From positions 1-58,405 of the forward strand of contig CAIMWE010000049.1 of assembly GCA_903845115.1 (NCBI GenBank): a DNA stretch of 58,405 nt, given 5' to 3'. Every line of letters starts with the position of its first letter. Positions within the stretch are counted from its first letter, which is position 1. Positions 26,224-36,590 of this stretch are shown piece after piece. The notes below the pieces were generated by a model, which was given only the letters and a program-made list of their open reading frames with translations, was not told where the DNA came from and ran no database searches. The position numbers were made by a program, and so were the translations under genes. This DNA comes from an uncultured Acidobacteriota bacterium (GTDB taxonomy: Bacteria; Acidobacteriota; Thermoanaerobaculia; UBA5066).

Positions 26224-26255
26224 CGAGGGAACCCGGACGGTCCCGGGTTCCCTCG
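26224..26255 (-). terminator. GGGAACCC hairpin downstream of groEL
   Basis: Perfect 13-bp stem CGAGGGAACCCGG (26224-26236) / 26243-26255 with a 6-nt loop, between the groEL stop and the T-tailed terminator. Shares the GGGAACC core with hairpins after lpd, trxA and the glycerophosphodiesterase. May protect the mRNA 3' end. Confidence 0.7.
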
Positions 26256-26268
26256 ATTCAGGTGATGG

Positions 26269-28231
<1,963 letters not shown>

Positions 28232-28304
28232 TGCGAATTCCTTTCTGGGTTTCGGCTCCACGCCGTGTTCTAGCAGTCAGTTCACTGGGTTTGTTCTGAT
28301 CGCG

Positions 28305-28331
28305 CTGGCACTCGCCACCGACGACTGCCAG
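28305..28331 (-). promoter_or_regulatory. CIRCE-like HrcA operator
   Basis: CTGGCACTC-N9-GACTGCCAG: same 9-nt spacer and core as consensus TTAGCACTC-N9-GAGTGCTAA, with one arm mismatch. It overlaps the predicted transcription start, 3 nt beyond the -10. hrcA itself is not in the window. Confidence 0.8.
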
Positions 28332-28333
28332 GA

Positions 28334-28362
28334 AATATAGAGGGAGTTCGAGAATATGTCAA
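28334..28362 (-). promoter_or_regulatory. groESL sigma-70 promoter
   Basis: Minus strand TTGACA (28357-28362), 17-nt spacer, TATATT (28334-28339). Perfect -35 and optimal spacing. The surrounding 28332-28400 is unusually AT-rich for this genome. Confidence 0.88.
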
Positions 28363-28435
28363 CCTGACCATTAGATTTCTGATAAGCCGTTAGTTATAAA
28401 CAGCTTACGAATGGTCGCCGGACCGGGGCCGGGAA

Positions 28436-29590
28436 TCAGCCGCGGGAGAATTCGGCCAGGGACCAGGCCAGGAACCGCTTCTGCCCGGCCGTCAGCTCCG
28501 GAAAGACGGGGAGGGCGAGCGTCTCCTGAGCAGCTTTCTCGGCCTCCGGGCAGCTGCCCGGCTTCCCGCCCCAGGAGAGGAAGCACTCCTGCAGGTGGAG
28601 AGGGACCGGGTAGTAGACCGCATGCCCGATCTGCCGCGCCGCGAGAAACTCCTTGGCCGATTCGCGGCGCCCTTGCCCCACGCGCACGACGAACTGGTTG
28701 AAGACGTGGTGGCGTCCCGCCGCCTCCCGGGGAAACTGGAGCCCCCCCTGCTCGTACGTCCTGCCGCCGAACTCGAGGTAGAGCGCCTCGATCTCCTTCG
28801 CGTTGCGGCGCCGGCCATCGGCCCAGCCGTCCAGGTGCGGGAGCTTGACGTGGAGGACGGCCGCCTGGAGAGCGTCGAGGCGGAAGTTCCCTCCCACCAT
28901 CCCGTGGTGGTACCGGCTCGTCTCGCCGTGCGTCCTGAGCGCGCGCAGCGCGGTGGCCATCCCGTCGTCGTCGGTCGTCACCATCCCGCCGTCGCCGAAC
29001 CCTCCCAGGTTCTTCGACGGAAAGAACGAGAACGCCCCGAACGCCCCGATGGCTCCCGCCTTCTTCGCACCGTACGCGGCCCCCATCGCCTGGCAGGCGT
29101 CCTCGAGGACCGGGATCCCCTTCGACCGCGCCACCTCGAGGATCGGGCCCATGTCGGCGCACTGGCCGTAGAGGTGGACCGGCTGGATCAGCTTCGTCCG
29201 CGGGGTGATCGCGGCCGCGAGGCGGGACGGGTCGAGGTTGAACGTCTCGGGCTCGATGTCGCAGAAGACCGCTTTCGCGCCGAGCCGCGCCACGGCCCCC
29301 GCGGTCGAGAAGAAGCTGTAGGGAGACGTGACGACGTCGTCGCCCGGCCCCACGCCCGCGGCCATCATCGCGGCCAGCTGGGAGTCGGTTCCGGAGGACA
29401 TGCCGATCGCGTGCTTCGTGCCGACGTAGGCGGCCACCGCCTTCTCGAAGGCCTCGACGCGGGGGCCGAGGATGAAACCCTGGGCGTCGCAGACCTCGTC
29501 CAGGACGGGCCGGATCTCGTGGCGGATCGTGGCGTACTGCGCCTTCAGGTCGAGGAGGGGGACGGGAACGGAGGCGGGGTTCTCACTCAT
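28436..29590 (-). CDS. DegT/DnrJ/EryC1/StrS family sugar aminotransferase
   Basis: 384 aa PLP enzyme transferring an amino group to an NDP-keto-sugar. Visible: VPLLDLKAQYATIRHEI start, AIGMSSGTDSQLAAM (PLP phosphate site near 63), VLEDACQAMGAAYGAKKAG with the pyridine-binding Asp (near 160), Schiff-base Lys in FFPSKNLGGFGDGG near 192, and AVYYPVPLHLQECF near 330. Single-gene unit; ATG at 29590 lies 10 nt after TATCCT with no RBS. It would supply an amino sugar to the surface-glycan region 5 kb away. Exact sugar unknown. Confidence 0.92.
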   Translation of the reverse strand: MSENPASVPVPLLDLKAQYATIRHEIRPVLDEVCDAQGFILGPRVEAFEKAVAAYVGTKHAIGMSSGTDSQLAAMMAAGVGPGDDVVTSPYSFFSTAGAVARLGAKAVFCDIEPETFNLDPSRLAAAITPRTKLIQPVHLYGQCADMGPILEVARSKGIPVLEDACQAMGAAYGAKKAGAIGAFGAFSFFPSKNLGGFGDGGMVTTDDDGMATALRALRTHGETSRYHHGMVGGNFRLDALQAAVLHVKLPHLDGWADGRRRNAKEIEALYLEFGGRTYEQGGLQFPREAAGRHHVFNQFVVRVGQGRRESAKEFLAARQIGHAVYYPVPLHLQECFLSWGGKPGSCPEAEKAAQETLALPVFPELTAGQKRFLAWSLAEFSRG

Positions 29591-29600
29591 GCAGCCCCCG

Positions 29601-29606
29601 AGGATA
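29601..29606 (-). promoter_or_regulatory. -10 box TATCCT before aminotransferase
   Basis: Minus strand TATCCT with 10 nt to the ATG at 29590; a leader of only a few nucleotides is expected. Confidence 0.4.
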
Positions 29607-29690
29607 TCGGATCCGGGTCAAACGAGTCCGCGGTCGTGGACCTCCCTCTGTAGACGATCGGGGCGTCGGGCGGGGAGCCGGACCCCGTCT

Positions 29691-30398
29691 TCATCGGATG
29701 GAGTAGCGCGGAGCGGGCCGCCGGGCGGGACGGAGCCAGAAAAGCAGCAGGAGTCCGGTGACGAACCCGCCGATGTGAGCCCACCAGGCCACTCCGCCCT
29801 CCGTGGCCGCCTGCGAGCCCGCGACGACCGCCGCCGACCCCATCCAGAACTGCAGCAGGAACCACCCGAGCAGGTAGAGCCCCGCCGGAACCTCGATCAA
29901 GGGGAAGCAGATGAAGAGCGGAAGGACCGTGACGACTCGCGCCCGCGGGAAGAGGACGAAGTAGGCGCCCAGGACCCCCGCGATCGCGCCCGACGCCCCC
30001 AGGCTGGGCACCTCGGACGCCGACGAGATCCACGCGTGGGCCAGCGTGGCCCCTGCCCCCGATCCCAGGTAGAAGACGAGATAGCGCCCGTGCCCCAGCG
30101 CGTCCTCCACGTTGTCCCCGAAGATCCAGAGATAGAGCATGTTCCCGGCGAGGTGCATCAGCCCACCGTGGAGGAACATCGCCGTGAAGATGGTCCCGAC
30201 GCCGGCCAGGAACGTCCAGCCCTCGTAGAGGCCGGGGTGGAAGAACCGCGCCGGGACGAAAGCGTTCCTCCAGACGAACTCGCCGAGGCGGTCGCCCTGC
30301 ACCCACTCGACGGCGAATGCCCAGACGTTCACGAGGAGGAGGAGGTTGTTCACCAGGGGAACGGTTCGCCGGGGGATCGAGTCGCGTATCGGGATCAA
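29691..30398 (-). CDS. Rhomboid family intramembrane serine protease
   Basis: 235 aa from TTG, six membrane segments. Catalytic Ser in GASGAIAGVLGAY near 136 and His in AHIGGFVTGLLLL near 206; HGGLMHLAGNMLYLWIFG near 79-96 carries the conserved HxxxN motif. Begins IPIRDSIPRR, the standard rhomboid N-terminus, which with an 8-nt distance to TATCAT favours TTG at 30398 over the ATG at 30431. Cleaves membrane proteins within the bilayer; substrate unknown. Lies after HU but behind HU's terminator, so separately transcribed. Confidence 0.88.
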   Translation of the reverse strand: MIPIRDSIPRRTVPLVNNLLLLVNVWAFAVEWVQGDRLGEFVWRNAFVPARFFHPGLYEGWTFLAGVGTIFTAMFLHGGLMHLAGNMLYLWIFGDNVEDALGHGRYLVFYLGSGAGATLAHAWISSASEVPSLGASGAIAGVLGAYFVLFPRARVVTVLPLFICFPLIEVPAGLYLLGWFLLQFWMGSAAVVAGSQAATEGGVAWWAHIGGFVTGLLLLFWLRPARRPAPRYSIR

Positions 30399-30406
30399 GC
30401 ATTCCC

Positions 30407-30412
30407 ATGATA
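30407..30412 (-). promoter_or_regulatory. -10 box TATCAT, 8 nt before rhomboid start
   Basis: Minus strand TATCAT, 8 nt from TTG 30398. Sits just beyond the HU terminator. Supports a leaderless TTG start, which is unusual. Confidence 0.45.
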
Positions 30413-30430
30413 CGGGACCGATACGAGACA

Positions 30431-30466
30431 AAAGAAAAACCCCGGGGACGCGCAGGGCCCCGGGGT
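30431..30466 (-). terminator. Rho-independent terminator of HU gene
   Basis: Minus strand ACCCCGGGG and CCCCGGGGT pair perfectly (9 bp, 10-nt loop), followed by TTTTCTTT. Confidence 0.9.
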
Positions 30467-30505
30467 CTCCACTCGCCTCCGGACTCGGCCAGAGAGCGAA
30501 AGAAA

Positions 30506-30793
30506 CTACTTCCTCTTCTTGTTGAGGAGTTCCTTGAGATCCTTGCCGGCCTTGAACTTCGCGGCCTTCGACGCGGCGATCTTGATCTTCGCCTTGGTCT
30601 GCGGGTTGATGCCGACGCGGGCCTTGCGGTCCGCGACGCTGAAGATCCCGAGCCCGGGCACGGCAACGCGCTCGCCCTTCTTCAGGGAGCCGGCGATCGT
30701 GTTGATGAACGCGTCGTAAGCCTGGCCCGCCTGGGCCTTCGTCAGCTCTGCATCCCCCGCGATCGCCTCGATGATTTCCGCTTTACCAGCCAT
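30506..30793 (-). CDS. hup: HU-family nucleoid protein
   Basis: 95 aa DNA-bending protein. N-terminal helices with AEIIEAIAGDAELTKAQAGQAYDAF, GERVAVPGLGIFSVADRKAR, and the DNA-arm signature GINPQTKAKIKIAASKAAKFKAGK near 62-85; a basic KKRK tail. ATG at 30793 has a strong AGGAGG and a ~60-nt leader from a consensus promoter, as expected for an abundant protein. IHF is less likely because there is only one gene and the sequence is HU-like. Confidence 0.97.
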   Translation of the reverse strand: MAGKAEIIEAIAGDAELTKAQAGQAYDAFINTIAGSLKKGERVAVPGLGIFSVADRKARVGINPQTKAKIKIAASKAAKFKAGKDLKELLNKKRK

Positions 30794-30860
30794 GTTCCAA
30801 GCCTCCTCTTTCTTTCGAAGATTCTATGAGAATCGTTGTCGCTGTCTGCGAACCGCTCGA

Positions 30861-30889
30861 AATCTAGGCTCGGCGTTTCCTCTTGTCAA
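30861..30889 (-). promoter_or_regulatory. HU gene sigma-70 promoter
   Basis: Minus strand TTGACA (30884-30889), 17-nt spacer, TAGATT (30861-30866). With groESL, one of only two perfect -35 boxes noticed. Confidence 0.82.
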
Positions 30890-30925
30890 TGGAGAATCGG
30901 CATTCGCCCTGCTGTTTCAGCGGAC

Positions 30926-32257
30926 CTATTGACGTATCCGCCTGACTGTGAGAGCGGAGAAGCCGTCGTTCTCGGGTCCCGGGAGGACCCGGACAAGGCC
31001 GTCCGGACGGCACCAGGGAGCCAGCGCCGCCGGGAGGAGCATCGATTCCGCCGGCAGCCGCACGGCGTCCGCGCGCCCCGCCAGGACGGCGTCGACGACG
31101 TCCTCGTTCTCCTCCGGCTCGAGCGAGCAGGTGATCCACGTGACGGTCCCGCCTGGCGCGAGGAGGTCGAGGGCCGACCGAAGCAGCTCCTGCTGGAGTG
31201 ACGCCAGCGGCCCGAAGTCCTCGCGGCGAAGGCGGGACCTGATCTCGGGGTTCTTCCTCAGGGTCCCGGTCCCGGAGCAGGGCGCGTCGAGGAGGACCGA
31301 CTCGAACCGTCCCGGGGGGAGCGGCGGGCGCGCGGCGTCGCCGAGGACGACCAGCACCTCGGAGCGGCGGAGGCCGTTCGAGAGGTTCCTCGCCAGCCGG
31401 ACGGCGCGCGAGGGCTGGAGCTCGAGGGCGACGACCCGGCGGGCTCTTCCCCGGGCGAGCAGGGTCCTCGTCTTCCCGCCGGGGGCGGCGGTGAGGTCCA
31501 CGACGACGTCGGCGGACGGGACGAGCTCCACGAGCGCCTGCGCCGCGGCGTCGACGACCGCCAGGCGGCCGGAGCGGACGAGCGGGTGGCCGATCGCGTC
31601 GCCCTCCTCGACGGTGAGGGCCAGCGGCGCCCACTCCGACGGCACCGCCCGGACTCCGTCCCCCGCGAGGATCTCCCGGACCTCGTCCCGGCTGCCGACC
31701 AGCGGGTCGGCCAGGAGGTCGACCGGCGAGTCGGCGTTGTCGGCGGCGAGGACTCCCGCGGTGGCCTCGCGGCCGAAGCGCTCCTTCCAGCGGCGGACGA
31801 GCCATCGCGGGTGGGAGGTCTCCACGGCCAGCCGGTCGAGCGCGTCCACGCCCGGGAGGAGCACGGCTCCCGGGCGCTCCTCGCTCGCCGCCACCTTCCG
31901 GAGGACGGCATTCACGAGCCCCGCCCCGCGCGGGGCGATCTCCTTCACCGCGGCCACCGTCTCCGAGACGGCGGCGTGGGACGGGATCCGGTCGAGGAGG
32001 AGAAGCTGGGCGGCTCCCAGCCGGAGCGCCGCCCGCACCGGGGCGTCCAGCTCCTCGACGGGCCGGTCCAGGTGGCGCGCCAGCACGTGGTCCAGACGGA
32101 TCGCGTTCCTGAGCACGCCCTTGACGACCGCCCGCAGGAGGTCCCGGTCCCGCCGGGGGAGCGAGGCTCCCCGGGCGTCGAGGAGAGGAGCCGCGTGCGC
32201 GCGGTCCCGTTCGACGCGGATCAGGATGCCGAGGGCGAGGGACCGGACCGACCTCAT
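30926..32257 (-). CDS. rsmB: 16S rRNA (cytosine-967-C5)-methyltransferase
   Basis: 443 aa. N-terminal NusB-like RNA-binding domain (about 1-140, LLRAVVKGVLRNAIRLD) plus a NOL1/NOP2/Sun SAM domain: DLTAAPGGKTRTLLARG motif I near 255, LLDAPCSGTGTLRKNPEI motif IV near 322, and TCSLEPEENEDVV motif VI near 376 with its conserved cysteine. Methylates C967 of 16S rRNA (E. coli numbering). 12 bp after fmt on the same strand, the usual fmt-rsmB order; def is absent. Confidence 0.94.
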   Translation of the reverse strand: MRSVRSLALGILIRVERDRAHAAPLLDARGASLPRRDRDLLRAVVKGVLRNAIRLDHVLARHLDRPVEELDAPVRAALRLGAAQLLLLDRIPSHAAVSETVAAVKEIAPRGAGLVNAVLRKVAASEERPGAVLLPGVDALDRLAVETSHPRWLVRRWKERFGREATAGVLAADNADSPVDLLADPLVGSRDEVREILAGDGVRAVPSEWAPLALTVEEGDAIGHPLVRSGRLAVVDAAAQALVELVPSADVVVDLTAAPGGKTRTLLARGRARRVVALELQPSRAVRLARNLSNGLRRSEVLVVLGDAARPPLPPGRFESVLLDAPCSGTGTLRKNPEIRSRLRREDFGPLASLQQELLRSALDLLAPGGTVTWITCSLEPEENEDVVDAVLAGRADAVRLPAESMLLPAALAPWCRPDGLVRVLPGPENDGFSALTVRRIRQ

Positions 32258-32269
32258 CCGCTCAGGGCC

Positions 32270-33190
32270 TCACGTCCAGACCTCCCCCGCCCGGACCCGC
32301 TCCCCGTTGACGAACTCCCGCGCGGGGAAGAGCCGGCGCCCTTCCGCCTGCAGGTTCCGGATCGAGACGGCTCCGGCGCCGCAGGCCACGACCAGGCGCC
32401 CGCCCGCCTCCAGGACCGTCCCCGGCTCGCCGGCCGCCTCCACGGCCGAGAGCCCCGTCACCTTGACCCTGCCCGAATTCCGGAAGGTGAAGAGGCCCGG
32501 CCACGGCGTGAAGGCCCGTTCCTTCCTGACCAGGACGGCCGCCTCGTCGTCCCACCGGATCCGGCCGTCCTCGCGCCGGATCTTCGGGCACTCCGTGACG
32601 GCGTCCGCCGCCTGAGCCGCGGGCCCCGCCGAGCCGTCGGCGATCGAGGGGAGGGTCGCCAGGAGGAGGGCGGCCCCCATCGACGCCAGGCGCGCCGAGA
32701 GGCCGCTCGCGTCGTCGGCCGGGCCGATCGGGGTGCGCGCTTCGGCGAAGACGGGGCCGGTGTCCATCCCCACGTCCATCCTCATGATCGAGACGCCCGT
32801 CTCGGCGTCGCCGGCGAGGAGGGCGGCCTGGACGGGCGAGGCGCCTCTCCACCTCGGGAGGATCGACCCGTGGACGTTCACCGCCCCCATCCTTGCCGCG
32901 GCGAGCGTCCTCGGTCCCAGGATCCGCCCGTAGGCGACGACCACGAAGAGGTCCGCCTCCCGGGAGACGAGCCGGGAGAGCGCCTCCTCCCCCCTCAGGG
33001 TCTCCGGCTGCCAGACCGGAAGCCCCAGCGCTTTCGCCCGCGCCGCGACGGGAGGATCGGTCGGCGCCGCGTGCCGGCCGACCGGCCGCGCGGGCTGGGA
33101 GACGACGAGCGCCAGGTCGTGCCCGGCCGCGGCCAGGGCCTCGAGGGACGGGAGGGCGAACTCGGGCGACCCGAAGAAGACGATCCGCAC
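32270..33190 (-). CDS. fmt: Methionyl-tRNA formyltransferase
   Basis: 306 aa. Formylates initiator Met-tRNA with 10-formyl-THF. MRIVFFGSPEFALPSLEAL start; catalytic Asn and His in VNVHGSILPRWRGASPVQ near 104-121; DVGMDTGP near 140 carries the catalytic Asp; C-terminal tRNA-binding OB domain (about 205-300). Start GTG at 33190, 14 bp after ftsK. Formyl-Met initiation matters here because many mRNAs appear leaderless, a mode that depends strongly on initiator tRNA. Confidence 0.95.
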   Translation of the reverse strand: MRIVFFGSPEFALPSLEALAAAGHDLALVVSQPARPVGRHAAPTDPPVAARAKALGLPVWQPETLRGEEALSRLVSREADLFVVVAYGRILGPRTLAAARMGAVNVHGSILPRWRGASPVQAALLAGDAETGVSIMRMDVGMDTGPVFAEARTPIGPADDASGLSARLASMGAALLLATLPSIADGSAGPAAQAADAVTECPKIRREDGRIRWDDEAAVLVRKERAFTPWPGLFTFRNSGRVKVTGLSAVEAAGEPGTVLEAGGRLVVACGAGAVSIRNLQAEGRRLFPAREFVNGERVRAGEVWT

Positions 33191-33204
33191 GGAGGCTCAG
33201 CCGT

Positions 33205-35691
33205 TCAACTGATCCGGTTCCGGTCGATCTCCTCGTAGAAATCGGTCGCGACGAGGATCTCCCGGCTCTTCGATCCGCCGGCCGGGGGGCCGACGATTCC
33301 GTCCCGCTGCATCAGGTCGATCAGCTTCCCCGCCCTCGAGAATCCGATCTCGAGCCGCCGCTGGAGGAACGAGATCGAGGCCATCCTCTCCCGGACGACG
33401 AGGCGGGCTGCCTGCTCGTACATCGGGTCGTTGTCGTCCGCTCCGGTCCGCCCGCCCCGCGCGGCTGAGTCCGCCTCGGCCTCGCGGTCGGCGATGACCG
33501 TGGCGTCGTAGAGCGGCTTCCCCTGCTTCTTCAGGAAACGGCAGATCTCCTTCGTCTCGTCCCCGCCGATGAAGCCGCCGTGGATCCGCTGGAGGTAGCT
33601 GGTGCCGGGCGCGAGGTAGAGAAAGTCCCCCGCCCCCAGGAGGGCCTCGGCGCCGACCGCGTCGAGGATGGTCCGCGAGTCGATCTTCGTCCGCGTCGTG
33701 AAGGCGACCCGGCACGGGAGATTCGCCTTGATCGTCCCCGTGATGACGTCGACCGACGGCCGCTGCGTCGCGAGGATCAGGTGGATTCCGATCGCGCGCG
33801 CCTTCTGCGCCAGCCGCGCCACCGACTCCTCGATGTCCCTCGGCGCCGTCATCATCAGGTCGGCCAGCTCGTCGATCACGATGACGATGTAGGGCATCGG
33901 CGAGATGCTCCCGTCGTCGTCGGCCTTCAGCTTCTCGCCGAGCTTCTCGCGGACCTCGGCCACCGCCGCGGGGTCCCGGATCGCCGCGTTGTACTGCTCG
34001 ATGTTCCGGACCCCCGGCCACTCGGAGAGGAGCTTGTAGCGGCTCTCCATCTCGTCGACCGCCCACTTGAGCGCGTTCGCCGCCTTCTTCGGGTCGACGA
34101 CCACCGGCACGAGGAGGTGCGGCAGGTCCTCGTAGTCCTTCATGTCGTTCATCTTCGGGTCGACGAAGATGAACTTCACCTCGTCGGGCCGCGCCTTGTA
34201 GAGGATGGAGGTGATCATCCCGTTCAGCCCCACGCTCTTCCCGGCGCCGGTCATGCCGGCCACGAGGAGGTGCGGCATCCGGGCCAGGTCGGCGACGACC
34301 GGCTCCCCCTCGACGTCGATCCCGAGCGCGATCGTCAGGAGCGACGGCGACTTGCGGAACCGCTCGCTCTCGACGACCTCCCGGAGGGCGATCAGCTCCC
34401 GGTAGCGGTTCGGCACCTCGATCCCGACCGCGGCCCGGCCCGGGATCCGCTCGATCCGGACCTTCTCGGCGGCGAGGGCGAGGGCCAGGTCGTTCTCCAG
34501 CCCCGAGACCTTCGCCACCTTGACGCCGGCCGAGGGGCGGAACTCGTAGGTGGTGACGACGGGTCCGGGCGTGTAGGTGTCGACGGTCCCCTCCACGTCG
34601 AACTCGAGGCACTTCGCCGTGATCAGCTCCATCGTCTGCTGGAACTCCTCGCGGCTCTTCTCGCGGTCGCGCTTGGGAGCCGCGCGCAGGAGGCGCTCGG
34701 GGGGGAAGATCCAGCCGTTCGACTCCTTCGACGACGGGAACGGGAGAACCCGCTGGGGGACGGCCTTCTTGACCAGCTGCGCGGGGTGCGAGACGGGCCG
34801 GGGGATCGGAGGCGGAGCCGGTCTCCCGGGCGCCGGGAGAGGTCCCTCCGGGGCCGCAGGGTCGGCCGGGGCAGCCGGCGGCGCCGCTTTCTGGATCGAG
34901 AACCGCCCCGGACCGCTCTTTTCCCGGACGCGCAGCGTGGCGATCGAGGGGATGTAGACGACCTGCCCCCCCTCGTCTTCCTCCTCCGGGACGGGCGGGC
35001 GGCTCGCGCCGGTCCGCTCCCTCTCGAGGTGCTTGCGCACCACGTCGCGCCGCTGGCTCTCCTTCTGCTCCTGCTCCTTCCGCCGGTTCCACTCGAGGAC
35101 GGTCGTCTGCCACCATCCCGAAAGTCGGACGCGGCCGCGTCGGAGGCCCTCCCCCAGGGAGAGGGAGGTCGCGAGCAGGAGACCGATCAGCAGCGTCGCG
35201 ACGAGGAAGATCGAGGCGCCGGGCGTGTTGAGGGCCGCCACGGCGGCCGCTCCCAGAAGCTCTCCGACGAACCCGCCGGCCGAGAGCCCGCCTCCGAAGA
35301 ACCCCGGGCGCCCGACAGCGATGTGGAGGAGCGGCGCGACGGCGAGGACCACGACGAGGAGCCCGAGGAGCTTCGTCCCGGGGGCGCCGAGCCCCCGCGA
35401 GAGGAACCGGCGGAAGCCGACGCCGAGGACCGCTACGGGAAGGACGAGCGCGGCGAAGCCGAAGAACTGGAACGCGCCTTCGGCGAACGACGCCCCGACC
35501 CGGCCCGCCCAGTTGCGGGGCCTGGCAGCCGGGTCGGCGACGGACGAGAAGAGGGACGGGTCCCCGGCGTGGTAGGTGAGGAGCGCGACGAGCAGGAGGA
35601 GACCTGCCATGAGGATCACGATCCCGAGGAACTCGTCCCGGCCCCGCGCCGGCGGGGCGGAAGCAGGGGGAGTGGTCACCCGCTCGCTCAT
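33205..35691 (-). CDS. ftsK: DNA translocase FtsK/SpoIIIE
   Basis: 828 aa septal DNA pump for chromosome segregation. Four membrane segments (about 24-180); a proline-rich linker (180-340); RecA-like motor with Walker A VAGMTGAGKSVGLNGMI near 483, IFVDPKMNDMKDYEDLPHL near 513 and Walker B IVIDELADLMM near 610; C-terminal gamma winged helix (about 765-828, SISFLQRRLEIGFSRAGKL) that reads KOPS-type sites. ATG at 35691 overlaps the stop of a 14-codon mini-ORF (ATGA) and has no own Shine-Dalgarno. The linker is short compared with E. coli FtsK. Confidence 0.95.
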   Translation of the reverse strand: MSERVTTPPASAPPARGRDEFLGIVILMAGLLLLVALLTYHAGDPSLFSSVADPAARPRNWAGRVGASFAEGAFQFFGFAALVLPVAVLGVGFRRFLSRGLGAPGTKLLGLLVVVLAVAPLLHIAVGRPGFFGGGLSAGGFVGELLGAAAVAALNTPGASIFLVATLLIGLLLATSLSLGEGLRRGRVRLSGWWQTTVLEWNRRKEQEQKESQRRDVVRKHLERERTGASRPPVPEEEDEGGQVVYIPSIATLRVREKSGPGRFSIQKAAPPAAPADPAAPEGPLPAPGRPAPPPIPRPVSHPAQLVKKAVPQRVLPFPSSKESNGWIFPPERLLRAAPKRDREKSREEFQQTMELITAKCLEFDVEGTVDTYTPGPVVTTYEFRPSAGVKVAKVSGLENDLALALAAEKVRIERIPGRAAVGIEVPNRYRELIALREVVESERFRKSPSLLTIALGIDVEGEPVVADLARMPHLLVAGMTGAGKSVGLNGMITSILYKARPDEVKFIFVDPKMNDMKDYEDLPHLLVPVVVDPKKAANALKWAVDEMESRYKLLSEWPGVRNIEQYNAAIRDPAAVAEVREKLGEKLKADDDGSISPMPYIVIVIDELADLMMTAPRDIEESVARLAQKARAIGIHLILATQRPSVDVITGTIKANLPCRVAFTTRTKIDSRTILDAVGAEALLGAGDFLYLAPGTSYLQRIHGGFIGGDETKEICRFLKKQGKPLYDATVIADREAEADSAARGGRTGADDNDPMYEQAARLVVRERMASISFLQRRLEIGFSRAGKLIDLMQRDGIVGPPAGGSKSREILVATDFYEEIDRNRIS

Positions 35692-35732
35692 TCGGCACCA
35701 CCGGAAACCGCCTGCCGGCAGGAGAGCGACAT
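35688..35732 (-). CDS. 14-codon leader mini-ORF before ftsK
   Basis: Reads MSLSCRQAVSGGAE then TGA; the TGA overlaps the ftsK start as ATGA. Its ATG (35732) lies 6 nt after TGT-TACAAT, so the mRNA probably starts at this AUG. Contains a CTGCCGGCAG palindrome. Likely a ribosome-loading cistron for ftsK by termination-reinitiation; the peptide is probably not functional. Same layout as at 13185-13214. Confidence 0.5.
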   Translation of the reverse strand: MSLSCRQAVSGGAE

Positions 35733-35738
35733 CGAGAG

Positions 35739-35747
35739 ATTGTAACA
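35739..35747 (-). promoter_or_regulatory. Extended -10 TGTTACAAT before mini-ORF/ftsK
   Basis: Minus strand TGT-TACAAT, 5 of 6 to the -10 consensus, 6 nt before the mini-ORF ATG. No good -35. Confidence 0.6.
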
Positions 35748-35770
35748 GGGTCTCAGCGAACCGAAGACCT

Positions 35771-36583
35771 TCAGACCGGCTGCCTCTTCTCCCCCAGGAG
35801 CTCCGCGAGCCGGCGGAAGGTCTCGAGCCCGAGCTCCTCCGCTCGGGCCGTCGGAAGGAGGCCGGCCGCGGCCACCGCCTCGATCGCTCGCTCCCGCCCC
35901 CAGAGGGCGGTCAGGGAGTTCACGAGCGTCTTGCGCCTCGTCTGGAAGCCGGCGGAGGCGACCGCGAGGAGGGCCGCGCAGTCGGCGTCGGCCGGGCGCG
36001 GCAGGATCTCGACCACCGTCGACTGCACCCTGGGGGGCGGCTCGAATTCGCGGGGCCCCACGTCGAAGAGGCGGCGGCACCTCCCGTGAGCGCCGAGGTC
36101 GACCGTCAGGTACCCGTAGGCGTCCCCCCGGGGGGAGGCGACGAGCCGGTCGGCCACCTCCTTCTGGATCATGGCCACGATTCGCGAGAAGAGGTCGGGC
36201 CGCCTCACGAAGGCGCGGAGCATCGGGGTCGCCGACTCGTACGGGAGATTCCCGACGAGTGGAACCGGCGGCGCCGCGCCCGCCTTCGCGATCGCCTCGC
36301 CGAAATCCGCCTTCAGGGCGTCGACGGAGCTGACCCAGAGCGGCCGCCCGTCGTACCCGCGCTCGAGACGGGACGCGAGGAACGGATCCAGCTCGAAGGC
36401 GACCACGTGGATCCCCCGATCCAGCAGCCGTCCCGTCAGGGCTCCCTTGCCGGGACCGATCTCGACGACCGTCTGGCCCGGCAGCACGCCGAGCGCGTCC
36501 AGGATCCGGCCGGCGGTCGCCTCGCTCCTGAGGAAGTGCTGGCCGAGGCGGGGGCGCCCCGACGCGCGCCTTGACGGTGTCAC
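35771..36583 (-). CDS. rsmA: 16S rRNA (adenine-1518/1519-N6)-dimethyltransferase
   Basis: 270 aa. Dimethylates two adjacent adenines near the 16S 3' end during 30S assembly. RPRLGQHFLRSEATAGRIL near the N-terminus, SAM motif VVEIGPGKGALTGRLL near 38, GNLPYESATPML (catalytic NLPY) near 108, and a C-terminal helical domain with FQTRRKTLVNSL near 213. GTG at 36583 follows TAGGTT by 7 nt, the leaderless spacing; an in-frame TTG at 36592 is the longer alternative. Divergent from trxA. Confidence 0.92.
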   Translation of the reverse strand: MTPSRRASGRPRLGQHFLRSEATAGRILDALGVLPGQTVVEIGPGKGALTGRLLDRGIHVVAFELDPFLASRLERGYDGRPLWVSSVDALKADFGEAIAKAGAAPPVPLVGNLPYESATPMLRAFVRRPDLFSRIVAMIQKEVADRLVASPRGDAYGYLTVDLGAHGRCRRLFDVGPREFEPPPRVQSTVVEILPRPADADCAALLAVASAGFQTRRKTLVNSLTALWGRERAIEAVAAAGLLPTARAEELGLETFRRLAELLGEKRQPV

Positions 36584-36590
36584 GGCGCGC

